Below are positions 7,571 to 16,408 of a stretch of DNA of 51,257 bases, piece by piece. This DNA comes from Chitinophaga pinensis (GTDB lineage: Bacteria; Bacteroidota; Bacteroidia; Flavobacteriales_D; Crocinitomicaceae): contig CALPMC020000006.1 in the NCBI GenBank assembly GCA_943324565.2, forward strand, positions 1 through 51,257, read 5' to 3'. A model generated the notes under the pieces. That model was given only the letters and a program-made list of their open reading frames with translations, had not been told where the DNA came from and ran no database searches. Each line of letters begins with the position of its first letter. The first letter of the stretch is position 1. The position numbers were made by a program, and so were the translations under genes.

Positions 7571-8800
7571 ATGAAAAAATTTACCAATCGAAAAGAGTAT
7601 CTCGAAAAACTGCTTTCCTTTAGAGATAAAGACTTGATAAAAGTTGTTAGTGGTTTGAGAAGATCAGGTAAAAGTACTTTGTTGGAGCTTTTTCGAGTTG
7701 AGTTGTCTAAATTAGGAGTTGAAAAGCGGCAAATTCATAATTATAACTTTGAGCTTCCCGAAAACTTTTTGAATAAATCGTGGACTGATTTGTATTTTGA
7801 AATCAAAAATAAACTTCAGCAAGATTGTAATAATTATTTGTTTTTAGATGAGGTTCAAAATATCCCCTTCTTTGAAAAATTAGTTGACGGACTTTACGCT
7901 ACTGAGAATACAGATGTTTACATTACAGGATCAAATGCTTTTTTACTTTCTAGTGAATTAGCAACTTTATTGGGTGGACGTTACATAGAGATTTCAATTT
8001 TACCCTTTTCTTTTCAAGAATATTTGATGGCAAGGAATATTGAATTTTCTAATAAGTATTTGAATTTTGAAGGCTTATTTTTCGATTATGTAAACGAAAC
8101 ATCTTTGCCAAAAGGAGTTGAAATTCGAACAGAAGGAATGGATAAAATATATGATTATCTTGGAGCAATTTATACTACAATTGTTGAAAAAGATATTATG
8201 CAACGACATAAAATTAATGATAAACGTGCGTTTCAAAATGTGGCTAAATTTATTTCATCAACAATTGGAAGTGCTATTTCACCAACAAGTATTTCTAAAA
8301 CATTAAAGCAAGATGGTCAAACAATACATCATGCAACCGTTGAAAAATTCTTGGATTATTTGACCGAAAGCTTCATTTTTTATAAAGTAAATCGTTTTGA
8401 TTTGAAAGGTAGAAAACAACTCGCTACTCAAGAAAAGTATTATTTAGTTGATGTTGGATTGCAAAATATTCTCATTGGAAAAGAAAAGTTTAGAGACCGC
8501 GGTCACATTTTAGAGAATATAGTGTATTTGGAATTATTACGAAGAGGAAACAAGATTTGGATTGGAACAGAAAGAAACTCAGAAGTTGATTTTGTTTGTA
8601 AAACTGCAACAGGCAATATCGAATATTTTCAGGTCGCCTGGCAGTTGACAGAGGAAAAAACGATTGAAAGAGAATTTGGTTCTTTGGAAAAAATCAAAGA
8701 TAATTATCCTAAGTATTTGTTGACAACGGATTCGTTTACACAAAGTCGAAACGGGATTCAACATTTAAATGTTTTTCAATGGTTATTGAGTAGCAACTAA
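7571..8800 (+). CDS. P-loop ATPase with DUF4143 C-terminal domain
   Basis: This 409-aa protein belongs to the AAA-like ATPases annotated as ATP-binding proteins with DUF4143. Walker A is GLRRSGKST at residues 28-36. Walker B is YLFLDEVQN at about 92-100. A sensor-like ITGSNAFLL follows near 118. The C-terminal part holds the nuclease-like core of the family (EVDFVCKT, then EYFQVAW, near 335-360). The cellular role of the family is not established. The open frame extends 15 codons upstream into the hairpin repeat, but the ATG at 7571 opens the conserved MKKFTNRKEYLEKLL start. The whole gene is bracketed by 40-bp direct repeats. These genes occur in many, variably placed copies in Bacteroidota, which fits a mobile or exchanged module. 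Confidence 0.9.
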   Translation: MKKFTNRKEYLEKLLSFRDKDLIKVVSGLRRSGKSTLLELFRVELSKLGVEKRQIHNYNFELPENFLNKSWTDLYFEIKNKLQQDCNNYLFLDEVQNIPFFEKLVDGLYATENTDVYITGSNAFLLSSELATLLGGRYIEISILPFSFQEYLMARNIEFSNKYLNFEGLFFDYVNETSLPKGVEIRTEGMDKIYDYLGAIYTTIVEKDIMQRHKINDKRAFQNVAKFISSTIGSAISPTSISKTLKQDGQTIHHATVEKFLDYLTESFIFYKVNRFDLKGRKQLATQEKYYLVDVGLQNILIGKEKFRDRGHILENIVYLELLRRGNKIWIGTERNSEVDFVCKTATGNIEYFQVAWQLTEEKTIEREFGSLEKIKDNYPKYLLTTDSFTQSRNGIQHLNVFQWLLSSN

Positions 8801-8817
8801 GATGAGAATTATCTAAT

Positions 8818-8857
8818 TATCGAAATTTGTATTTTTTGCAAGTTTCGATAATTTATT
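8818..8857. repeat. Right copy of the 40-bp hairpin repeat
   Basis: This copy matches 7517-7556 at 39 of 40 positions. The single change turns one stem pair into T opposite G, which remains a G-U wobble in RNA of the plus strand, so the hairpin is preserved. It sits between the ATPase stop (8800) and the pyrB stop (8875), where it could also serve as a terminator. Confidence 0.9.
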
Positions 8858-8874
8858 GAGTTATAAAAAGATTT

Positions 8875-9804
8875 TCAGCGTTCAATCTTCGCTGCGAGTA
8901 AATAAATTACTGCCATTCTTACTGCAACACCGTTTTCAACTTGGTGTAAGATAATACTTTGCTTGGAATCTGCCACATCACTCGTGATTTCAACCCCACG
9001 ATTTATTGGACCAGGATGCATTACCACAATTTCTTTTGAAAGTGAATCCAATATTTCTTTATTCAATCCAAAAAGCATTGAATATTCGCGTAAAGACGGG
9101 AAATATTTGATGTCTTGACGTTCCAACTGTATGCGCAACATATTTGCCACATCACACCATTCCAAAGCTTCGATGAGGTTGTGTGAAACTTTCACGCCTA
9201 ATTCGTGAATGTACTTTGGAATCAAGGTTGTTGGTCCGCAAACCATCACTTCAGCACCTAATTTTTGAAGGCAGTAAATATTTGATAGCGCCACACGTGA
9301 ATGTAAAATATCGCCCACAATTACCACTTTTTTCCCTTCAACACTTCCCAATTTTTCGCGAATGGAATAGGCATCTAATAAAGCTTGAGTTGGATGTTCG
9401 TGTGTTCCGTCTCCAGCATTTATTACTTTAGCTTTAATCTTTTTAGATAAAAACAAAGCAGCTCCAGGATTTGGATGACGCATCACCACCATATCCACTT
9501 TCATGGAAAGAATGTTGTTAACTGTATCGATTAATGTTTCTCCTTTTTTTACGGAACTTCCAGATGCGCTGAAATTAATGGTGTCTGCCGAAAGTCGCTT
9601 TTCAGCTAATTCAAAAGAAAGTCGTGTTCTGGTAGAATTTTCAAAGAAAACATTCGCAATAGTAATGTCACGTAAAGAAGGTACTTTTTTGATTGGTCGA
9701 TTGATTACTTCTTTGAAACTATCTGCGGTTTTGAAGATCAATTCGATGTCTTCGCGCGTTAAGTCTTTAATTCCAGTAAGGTGGTCAACACTTAAATTAT
9801 TCAT
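8875..9804 (-). CDS. pyrB: Aspartate carbamoyltransferase catalytic subunit
   Basis: This 309-aa enzyme joins carbamoyl phosphate and L-aspartate to N-carbamoyl-aspartate, the committed step of pyrimidine synthesis. The carbamoyl-phosphate motif STRTRLSF is at 57-64. The loop GSSVKKGET is at 82-90, HPTQALLDAYS begins at 137, and MHPGPINRG lies near 270. All expected active-site segments are present and the length is typical. No regulatory subunit (pyrI) is adjacent. It overlaps the 3' end of pyrR by 8 bp, so both are cotranscribed. Confidence 0.96.
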   Translation of the reverse strand: MNNLSVDHLTGIKDLTREDIELIFKTADSFKEVINRPIKKVPSLRDITIANVFFENSTRTRLSFELAEKRLSADTINFSASGSSVKKGETLIDTVNNILSMKVDMVVMRHPNPGAALFLSKKIKAKVINAGDGTHEHPTQALLDAYSIREKLGSVEGKKVVIVGDILHSRVALSNIYCLQKLGAEVMVCGPTTLIPKYIHELGVKVSHNLIEALEWCDVANMLRIQLERQDIKYFPSLREYSMLFGLNKEILDSLSKEIVVMHPGPINRGVEITSDVADSKQSIILHQVENGVAVRMAVIYLLAAKIER

Positions 9805-10345
9805 TACTTTCTTTTGTAAACAATACTACTTTATCTTCTCCTTCTGTTTCTTGCCATTCGACTGAAACGCGTTCTGAAATCAAGGTGTCGATGGCTTTTC
9901 CTGTATAATCCGCTTGGATGGGTAAGTCTCTAGAGAATCTTCTGTCGATAATGACTAACAATTCAACTTTTGATGGGCGACCAAATGTCAATAAGGCATC
10001 AAGTCCTGAACGAATCGTTCTTCCAGTATAAAGAACGTCATCGATTAGCACAACTTTTTTGTTTTCAATGCTGAAATCAATGTTGGTTATACTTGGAATG
10101 AGTGGTCGTTCACGTCGTCTGAAATCGTCGCGATAAAAGGTAATGTCGAGATTTCCGCAAGTGATTTTTTTTCCTAAGATTTCTTCTAGAATTTCTTTCA
10201 AACGTGTGACAACGTGTATTCCACGTGGTTGTAAACCAACAAGAACAGTATTCGAGAAATCATTATGGGATTCAATCAATTCATGGGAAAGTCGCTTCAA
10301 TGTAAGTTCCAAATGTTTGGCATTGAGAATAACTTGTTTTTCCAT
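9797..10345 (-). CDS. pyrR: Bifunctional PyrR (pyr operon regulator / uracil phosphoribosyltransferase)
   Basis: This 182-aa type I phosphoribosyltransferase carries the PRPP-binding loop VVLIDDVLYTGRT at 98-110 and the upstream LVGLQPRGIHVV segment at 35-46. In other bacteria PyrR binds pyr mRNA and controls attenuation in response to UMP. Here no leader long enough for such an attenuator precedes the gene, so the role may be enzymatic or act at another site. It is first of a two-gene unit with pyrB (8-bp overlap). The TAnnTTTG element ends only 5 bp before the ATG. Confidence 0.92.
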   Translation of the reverse strand: MEKQVILNAKHLELTLKRLSHELIESHNDFSNTVLVGLQPRGIHVVTRLKEILEEILGKKITCGNLDITFYRDDFRRRERPLIPSITNIDFSIENKKVVLIDDVLYTGRTIRSGLDALLTFGRPSKVELLVIIDRRFSRDLPIQADYTGKAIDTLISERVSVEWQETEGEDKVVLFTKESNE

Positions 10346-10350
10346 CGCAA

Positions 10351-10358
10351 CAAAGATA
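10351..10358 (-). promoter_or_regulatory. Promoter -7 element abutting the pyrR start codon
   Basis: The minus strand reads TATCTTTG, a full match to TAnnTTTG, with 5 bp (TTGCG) before the ATG at 10345. If used as a -7 element the transcript would start within a few bases of the ATG. No good -33 element is visible. Confidence 0.5.
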
Positions 10359-10393
10359 ATTGTTTTTAGAAAATGGGAGGTTGCGATGAAAAG

Positions 10394-10675
10394 TTATTTG
10401 TCAAAATAATGTCCCATTGCAGAAACAACTTCAACTGTTACAATTTCATTATTAACAGAGTAAATCATTCTATCTTTTTGATTTATGCGTCTTGACCAAA
10501 AACCATGAAGTTCATGCTTGAGTGCTTCAGGTTGACCAGTTCCCGAAAAAGGATGTACTTTAAGCTCTTCAAGAAATGATTTTATTTTTCTTTCTATAGC
10601 TTTATTACCAGAACGTTTATGAAGCGAAATGTCTTGTTTTGCTTTTTCAGTTAAAACAACTATAAACTTTTCCAT
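10394..10675 (-). CDS. YoeB/Txe-family mRNA-cleaving toxin
   Basis: This 93-aa RelE-superfamily toxin carries the YoeB signature: HPFSGTGQPEALKHELHGFW (41-60), SRRINQKDRMIY (61-72) and a GHYFDK end with H89. E50, the arginines of the 62-69 stretch and H89 correspond to the catalytic Glu, Arg and His of YoeB, which cuts mRNA at the ribosome. It follows and overlaps its antitoxin gene by 16 bp, the usual order. The pair sits between pyrR and rluA, which are otherwise core genes, so it is a likely later insertion. Confidence 0.92.
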   Translation of the reverse strand: MEKFIVVLTEKAKQDISLHKRSGNKAIERKIKSFLEELKVHPFSGTGQPEALKHELHGFWSRRINQKDRMIYSVNNEIVTVEVVSAMGHYFDK

Positions 10676-10875
10676 AACTCATCGACATTATCTACTTGAT
10701 ATCGTTTTTTACTAGCCGCTGATTTTTTGACCATTTTCACAAATTCAGGATTGTATGGAGATTTTTCTTCGATGATTTCAACCGACTTATTATCTGTTAT
10801 AAATTCCTTTAAAAATTGCATGAATACTTTACCTTTTCCGGTTCTTTCATTGATTTTTAATGTAATAGTTGCCAT
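10660..10875 (-). CDS. Antitoxin of the YoeB pair (DUF2683-like)
   Basis: This 71-aa protein has an N-terminal strand (ATITLKINERTGKGK) and a helical middle, then EEKSPYNPEFVKMVKKSAAS and a C-terminal tail ending DELWKSL. This arrangement recalls Bacteroidota proteins labelled DUF2683, which commonly precede YoeB-type toxins. It is expected to bind the toxin through its C-terminal tail and to repress the pair through its N-terminal part. The 16-bp overlap with the toxin gene supports the pairing. It replaces the usual YefM-type antitoxin. Confidence 0.8.
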   Translation of the reverse strand: MATITLKINERTGKGKVFMQFLKEFITDNKSVEIIEEKSPYNPEFVKMVKKSAASKKRYQVDNVDELWKSL

Positions 10876-10953
10876 ACTTTTTGTGTTACTTATACAAAGC
10901 TACATTTTTTACTATAAACTTTTGTTAATGAATTCATTTTAAAATCCAATTAC

Positions 10954-11640
10954 TTAACCAATAATCTTTTCGAAAAATTGCCAAATAGCATCTTTCGGAC
11001 AAGGCGCAACGAACTGTAATAGTACTTTTGTTGTAGGATGATTGAAAGCTAATTTTCGCGCATGTAAGCAAATAGACCCGTCTTCATTTGGACGTTTAGC
11101 TCCATATTTAACGTCACCTTTGATGTAACAGCCTATACTTGCTAGTTGTGCTCGGATTTGGTGATGTCGACCAGTTTCTAATTGAATTTCTAATAAATGA
11201 TAACGGTCGGAAGATGCAATTAATTTGTAATGCAATTTGGCTTCTTTCGCACCCACAACGGATGATTTGGAAACATAGCTTTTATTCTGATTTTCATTCT
11301 TTTTGAGGTAATGAACCAATTTTCCTTCTGGATTTTCAGGCAAACTTTCAACTATCGCCCAATAAACTTTGTTGGTTTCTTTCTCGCGAAATTGTCCATT
11401 CAAACGTTCCAAACCTTTACTTGTACGAGCAAAAACAACCGCACCACTTGTTGGTCGATCTAAACGATGCACTACACCACAAAATACATTTCCAGGTTTG
11501 TTGTACTTTTCTTTTAAGTAATCTTTAATTTCATCAGGTAGTGTTCTATCTCCAGTTTTGTCTCCTTGTACAATGTCAGATGCACGTTTATTAATTACAA
11601 TAACGTGATTATCTTCATAGATAATTTGATCAGCAAACAT
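10954..11640 (-). CDS. RluA-family RNA pseudouridine synthase
   Basis: This 228-aa protein has the RluA catalytic motif HRLDRPTSG at 58-66, with D61 as nucleophile. It also has the late GRHHQIRAQLA segment. It lacks an N-terminal S4 domain, so it belongs to the short RluA/TruC-like group. The exact tRNA or rRNA target cannot be told from sequence. Its ATG overlaps the TAA of ccsBA by one base (TAATG), which suggests translational coupling. Confidence 0.92.
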   Translation of the reverse strand: MFADQIIYEDNHVIVINKRASDIVQGDKTGDRTLPDEIKDYLKEKYNKPGNVFCGVVHRLDRPTSGAVVFARTSKGLERLNGQFREKETNKVYWAIVESLPENPEGKLVHYLKKNENQNKSYVSKSSVVGAKEAKLHYKLIASSDRYHLLEIQLETGRHHQIRAQLASIGCYIKGDVKYGAKRPNEDGSICLHARKLAFNHPTTKVLLQFVAPCPKDAIWQFFEKIIG

Positions 11641-14600
11641 TAACCTTTGAGTTTGTTTTGTTGCATTTTGTTATAACGTTTACTACGAAGTGCAGCTGTT
11701 ATTGTGAAAATTACAAAACCTACAATTGTCCAAATTAACCAAGTTGGGAATTTTCCTAAACCATCACCTTGCGCATACGAATGCAAACCAACAAGCATAA
11801 AGTTCACACCAAAGAAAGTAAATAGAATGGCAGAATAACCCCAGAAAGAAACAACATTGAAAAAGAATTTGCCTTTCAATCCCGGAATAAAGCGCAAGTG
11901 CAAAATCACTGCATAAACTAACACAGAAACTAAAGCCCACGTTTCTTTTGGATCCCAACCCCAATAACGTCCCCAAGATTCATTTGCCCAAATTCCACCT
12001 AAGAAAGTACCAATGGTGAGCATAAACAAACCTATGGTCATTGTCATTTCTGAGACATAGGTTAACTCATTAATATTTATGGTGATAATTTCACCTTTAC
12101 TGCTTGTTCGGAAGGTATAAAGTATTAAGTTGAATAAACCTAAAATACAAGCCAAACCAAGGAATCCGTAACTTCCAGTGATAATGGCAACGTGAATCAT
12201 CAACCAATAAGACTTTAATACAGGAACTAGAGGTGTGATTTCCGGATCCAATAAATTCATTTCAGAAACAAAAATCATTAAAGACGCTAAAATTGCTGTC
12301 CCTGCAATAACCACAGCATTTTTTCTGGAGAATAAAAACCCAGCAATCATCGTTACCCAAGAGATAAAAATAATTGCTTCGTAACCATTACTCCATGGTG
12401 CATGCCCAGAAATTGCCCAACGAAAACCTAGACCAACTCCATGGTAAACAAAAGCAACAATTAATGTAAAAACAAAGAATTTTCGAATTTTTTCTATGGT
12501 TGAATTTGATTTGGAGTTTGGATTGGTAAAGACACGAATAAAAAATAAAATCAACATTAACAAACCAACCAAACCATACATTCTGTATGAATTTTTGAAA
12601 ATCTGCATTTTGTTATAGCTGATTTCAATTTTAACCAATCTTTCTGAAGGTACAACTTTTTTTCCGACAGATCGTTGCATTTCTTTAATTGACTTCAAAA
12701 GAGTACTCGCTTCTTTATAATTTTTATTTTTCGCAGCTTGATCAATTGCATTAAGATATTTAAAAACTTGCAGTGAAGCGCTTGTGTCTTTTTCCAATAA
12801 TTCAGAACTCATTGGAACATACCATTGATTATTTGGGTCTTGTTTTTTAGGAATCAATCGCATGTATTGCCACATAAAAACACCTTGAACTACTTCAAAT
12901 TTTTCGTTCAATTTAATGAGTTTTTTATCGAATTCAGAGCGTTTTGATTCTAATTTTTGATGCGATTTTTCATATTCTGCCAACCATTTAAAATTCCCTT
13001 CTTTACTTAATAATTCTAAACTTGACGCATATTCTCCCAATTTTAGAGGATCTCTTAAAACACTTGGAACTTGAATCATTTTTTGCTCCATCCAATATTG
13101 TGGATACATGTGCATACTTAAAATTGTTTGCACTGCGTTGTAATTTTTGTATTTGTTGTCGCGGTAAATTTTGCGGAGTAATTGGTCGCATAAAGTATGA
13201 AAAGGAACCACTCGACCGTCATAATCTAATACCAATAAAGAAGCTAATTCTTCTGAATGTTGTTCTGTCACTACTCGATAAATTCCTTTTGAAGGGTGAT
13301 TTTTATGCGCATTGTCTGTTGGTTCAGGAGTTTGTTCTTGAGTAGTGTGATCATGTCCACTGTGGTCGTGTCCGTCGTGTTCATCATGTTGCGCATTAGC
13401 TGTAAAACTTGAACTAAGCAAAACAAAAACGAACATTAATTCTTTCCTTTTTTCCTTTAAAATTGCCAATCTTTCATTTAAATACTGGAATCGTCCTACT
13501 GGAGCGAAAAGCGATAAAATCATTGCAATTGCCATTAGTAAATAACCTAAATAAGTAATGTTTGTCCCCCACCAATCGTGATTTACACTCAATTTAGTCC
13601 CTTCTTCATTTTCAGGTGTAGATGGATCGTCTAAGTTGTAACTGGATTGAAAAAAGCGATATCCTCGATAGTCCATTACATTATTCATAAATACAGTTTG
13701 ATTGCGTTTGTATTTCATTTCTTCATCGAGAATTGTTAAATCACTTTCAAAAGAAGACGGTGATTCTGAACCTGGATATTTATCTAAACGGAAATCGCGA
13801 CATTCAACTTTAAATGGCATTGGTTTTCTAATGGAACCATATTCAAGTTGGCAAGTCACCCCATTCATGTCAAAACGAACTGGAGTAGGAATTGCACTCA
13901 TTCCGCCTTCTAAACGAACGATTTTTGAACTTTTTCCATCGCTTACCTTTACTGTTAAATAGTCTGAACCTTCATTTTTCTTTCCTGTAGAAACTAATAA
14001 TTTCTTTGCGTTGTTTATTTTTTGTTTGAAAACAAATTGTTGATTCCCAACTTGATAAAGTGTTTTGGTTTTGAAAGTTTCCCAAACGTTTGGTTTCACT
14101 TCTTTATACAATGAATCTGAAACTGGTAAGCCAGATTGACGTGCCTTTTGCATCTCTGTCATTGGCAAATAGCGAACAGGAAGAAAAGTTCTTAATTGAA
14201 CAGAATCTCCAATTGTTCGTGCTTCGATTCCGGGAGTTGCAACTTTTTTATTAAATGATAGCGGAATGTTTCCAACCATAAATAGGTCATTTTCGCACAA
14301 ATAGTTTGATTTCATTCCGTCTGTCACTAATTCCAAAGCGCTAGTTTTAAATCGCTTGTTGATTACAAAAGTGTCTTTCATTTTCGTTTGAAAATTAACA
14401 TATTCAAACGTGAAATTTTTGTTATCGATTGCTACTTCATTTTTAAAGTAATTATCAGTAATCACAGAAAAGTATTTTTTTGAAGCATCAATTTTGGTGG
14501 ATTTCGTTTTTGGATTTTCCAAATAAACAAGCAAATACGGGTCTGAAGTAAAAATAAAATCAGAACTTGTTCCTTCGTTGATAATCATTAAACCTTCAAA

Positions 14601-14912
14601 GCTGACATAGCGTGTTACACCTGCTCCAATAAGTATGATTATAAATGAAAGGTGGAACGTTAACATAGCGATTTTTTCACGCATGAACATCTTGTATTTG
14701 AAAATGTTAGCCATTAAATTAAGTGTTAGATACAAAAGCAAAAGCTCAAACCACGTTGCATTGTAAATAATGATTTTAGCACTTTGAATGCCATAAATTG
14801 ATTCTATAAATGTTGCGGTACCAATACCTACAAGGAATAAAATCAGAGCTAAAGACATACTTTTCATTGAGAAAAAAATGTCAACTATTTTTTGTAATAA
14901 TGTTTGTTTCAT
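11640..14912 (-). CDS. ccsBA: CcsBA: fused ResB/CcsA cytochrome c biogenesis protein
   Basis: This 1090-aa protein is the system II heme export and cytochrome c synthesis enzyme of the inner membrane. The N-terminal ResB-like part has hydrophobic segments at about 15-35, 48-68 and 80-100, a long periplasmic section, then another segment near 455-475. The C-terminal CcsA part (about 770-1085) is multi-spanning and holds the heme-handling WWD-type motif GRYWGWDPKETWALV near 978-992. Between them lies a histidine-rich stretch of about 15 residues (near 508-523, HDEHDGHDHSGHDH) followed by about 240 soluble residues. It is transcribed with the RluA-type gene. Confidence 0.93.
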   Translation of the reverse strand: MKQTLLQKIVDIFFSMKSMSLALILFLVGIGTATFIESIYGIQSAKIIIYNATWFELLLLYLTLNLMANIFKYKMFMREKIAMLTFHLSFIIILIGAGVTRYVSFEGLMIINEGTSSDFIFTSDPYLLVYLENPKTKSTKIDASKKYFSVITDNYFKNEVAIDNKNFTFEYVNFQTKMKDTFVINKRFKTSALELVTDGMKSNYLCENDLFMVGNIPLSFNKKVATPGIEARTIGDSVQLRTFLPVRYLPMTEMQKARQSGLPVSDSLYKEVKPNVWETFKTKTLYQVGNQQFVFKQKINNAKKLLVSTGKKNEGSDYLTVKVSDGKSSKIVRLEGGMSAIPTPVRFDMNGVTCQLEYGSIRKPMPFKVECRDFRLDKYPGSESPSSFESDLTILDEEMKYKRNQTVFMNNVMDYRGYRFFQSSYNLDDPSTPENEEGTKLSVNHDWWGTNITYLGYLLMAIAMILSLFAPVGRFQYLNERLAILKEKRKELMFVFVLLSSSFTANAQHDEHDGHDHSGHDHTTQEQTPEPTDNAHKNHPSKGIYRVVTEQHSEELASLLVLDYDGRVVPFHTLCDQLLRKIYRDNKYKNYNAVQTILSMHMYPQYWMEQKMIQVPSVLRDPLKLGEYASSLELLSKEGNFKWLAEYEKSHQKLESKRSEFDKKLIKLNEKFEVVQGVFMWQYMRLIPKKQDPNNQWYVPMSSELLEKDTSASLQVFKYLNAIDQAAKNKNYKEASTLLKSIKEMQRSVGKKVVPSERLVKIEISYNKMQIFKNSYRMYGLVGLLMLILFFIRVFTNPNSKSNSTIEKIRKFFVFTLIVAFVYHGVGLGFRWAISGHAPWSNGYEAIIFISWVTMIAGFLFSRKNAVVIAGTAILASLMIFVSEMNLLDPEITPLVPVLKSYWLMIHVAIITGSYGFLGLACILGLFNLILYTFRTSSKGEIITININELTYVSEMTMTIGLFMLTIGTFLGGIWANESWGRYWGWDPKETWALVSVLVYAVILHLRFIPGLKGKFFFNVVSFWGYSAILFTFFGVNFMLVGLHSYAQGDGLGKFPTWLIWTIVGFVIFTITAALRSKRYNKMQQNKLKG

Positions 14913-14919
14913 GCGGGTG

Positions 14920-14927
14920 CAAAATTA
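14920..14927 (-). promoter_or_regulatory. Promoter -7 element close to the ccsBA start
   Basis: The minus strand reads TAATTTTG, a match to TAnnTTTG, with 7 bp before the ATG at 14912. A TTTTTG lies 15 bp further upstream, somewhat short of the usual 19. It predicts a leader of only a few bases. Confidence 0.4.
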
Positions 14928-14998
14928 ATCAATACCTACTATCAAAAACACATTTTTAATAGTAATAGTAATTTTTCAAACGAGCGAAATAAAATAGT

Positions 14999-15006
14999 TA
15001 CTTTTG
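14999..15006 (+). promoter_or_regulatory. Promoter -7 element for the saccharopine dehydrogenase-like gene
   Basis: TACTTTTG matches TAnnTTTG and lies 52 bp before the ATG at 15059 in the divergent gap with ccsBA. No convincing -33 element is present. Confidence 0.45.
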
Positions 15007-15058
15007 GCGCGGATTTTTAGCTGTATAAATGCTTTAATTCCTTAAAAAAACTATATAA

Positions 15059-16396
15059 ATGAAAAAAATCCTTATTCTCGGTGCAGGTTTATCTGCTTCT
15101 TCAATGATTAGATATTTGTTGAATCTCGCTCAAGAAAATGATTGGCATTTGAAAATTGTTGACCAAGATATCGAGTTAGTTAAGCGAAAAATAAACAATC
15201 ATCCCAATGCTGAAGCTTTAGCTTTTAATGCTTTAAATCCTCACGAAAGAAGACCTGCGATTGGACATTCAGACTTGGTAATCTCTATGTTGCCAGCGCG
15301 TTTTCATGTCGAAGTTGCGAAAGACTGTATCGATTTACACGTGGATTTAATCACACCTTCCTATATTTCTCCAGAAATGAGAGCATTGAACGAAGAAGCG
15401 AAAGAAGCAGGAATAGTTATTATGAATGAAATTGGTGTTGACCCAGGAATCGACCACATGAGTGCGATGAGAATAATTCATTCAATTCAAAATAGGGGAG
15501 GGAAACTAACGAGTTTTAAATCTTTTTGTGGTGGTTTGATGGCACCGGAAAGTGACAACAATCCTTGGCATTACAAATTTACTTGGAATCCCCGCAATGT
15601 TATTCTCGCAGGACAAGGTGGTGCAGCATGCTTTAAGCAAAATAACGAATACAAATACATTCCCTACAATCGATTGTTTAGCAGAACAGAGCGCTTTTCA
15701 ATCGGAACGTATGGCGAATTTGATGGATATGCCAACCGCGATTCTTTATCGTATAGAAAAACGTATGGTATAGAGGACATTCCCACAATTTATAGAGGAA
15801 CCTTGCGCAGGCCGAATTACTGCCAAGGTTGGGACGTTTTTATTGAGTTAGGAATGACTGATGATTCTTACAAAATGTCAAATTCGGAGGAATTAACCCC
15901 ACGTTCATTTGTTAATTCTTTTTTGCCTTACAACCGCGATTTAACAGTAGAAGTCAAGTTAAAATTGTTTTTACGTGAAGATCGTATGTATTTATATCCT
16001 TTGTTTGAATCTATAGGGATTTTTGAAAAAGATGAAAGTTTTGGCTTTGAAAACGCAAGTCCAGCGCAATTACTAGAGAAATTGTTGGCAGAAAAATGGA
16101 AATTAGAAGAAGGTGATAAAGACATGTTGGTTATGTATCATGAATTTGAATATGAACTCAACAGCAAACATCACAAAGTTATTTCTTCAATGATAAACGT
16201 AGGGGAGGACCAAACTTACACTTCTATGTCGAACACAGTTGGTTTACCAGTTGCGATTGCAGCAAAAATGATTTTGAAAGGTGATTTACTCGAAAAAGGA
16301 GTAACTTTACCTATTCACGCAGCGATTTATGAACCAATTTTAGAAGAGTTGGAAAAATTGAATATTCGCTTTGAAGAACAAGAATTTGAACTATAA
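15059..16396 (+). CDS. Saccharopine dehydrogenase-like oxidoreductase
   Basis: This 445-aa protein has an N-terminal NAD(P) Rossmann fold (ILILGAGLSASSM, 4-16) and the saccharopine dehydrogenase C-terminal domain. The latter carries NEIGVDPGIDHMSAM near 122-136 and GGLMAPESDNNPWHYKFTWN near 158-178. The features resemble the glutamate-forming (LYS9-type) enzymes, which suggests lysine degradation through saccharopine. No lysine-ketoglutarate reductase partner is next to it, so the substrate is inferred. It is followed 12 bp later by the DUF3467 gene. Confidence 0.88.
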   Translation: MKKILILGAGLSASSMIRYLLNLAQENDWHLKIVDQDIELVKRKINNHPNAEALAFNALNPHERRPAIGHSDLVISMLPARFHVEVAKDCIDLHVDLITPSYISPEMRALNEEAKEAGIVIMNEIGVDPGIDHMSAMRIIHSIQNRGGKLTSFKSFCGGLMAPESDNNPWHYKFTWNPRNVILAGQGGAACFKQNNEYKYIPYNRLFSRTERFSIGTYGEFDGYANRDSLSYRKTYGIEDIPTIYRGTLRRPNYCQGWDVFIELGMTDDSYKMSNSEELTPRSFVNSFLPYNRDLTVEVKLKLFLREDRMYLYPLFESIGIFEKDESFGFENASPAQLLEKLLAEKWKLEEGDKDMLVMYHEFEYELNSKHHKVISSMINVGEDQTYTSMSNTVGLPVAIAAKMILKGDLLEKGVTLPIHAAIYEPILEELEKLNIRFEEQEFEL

Positions 16397-16408
16397 AAAC
16401 AAAATAGA

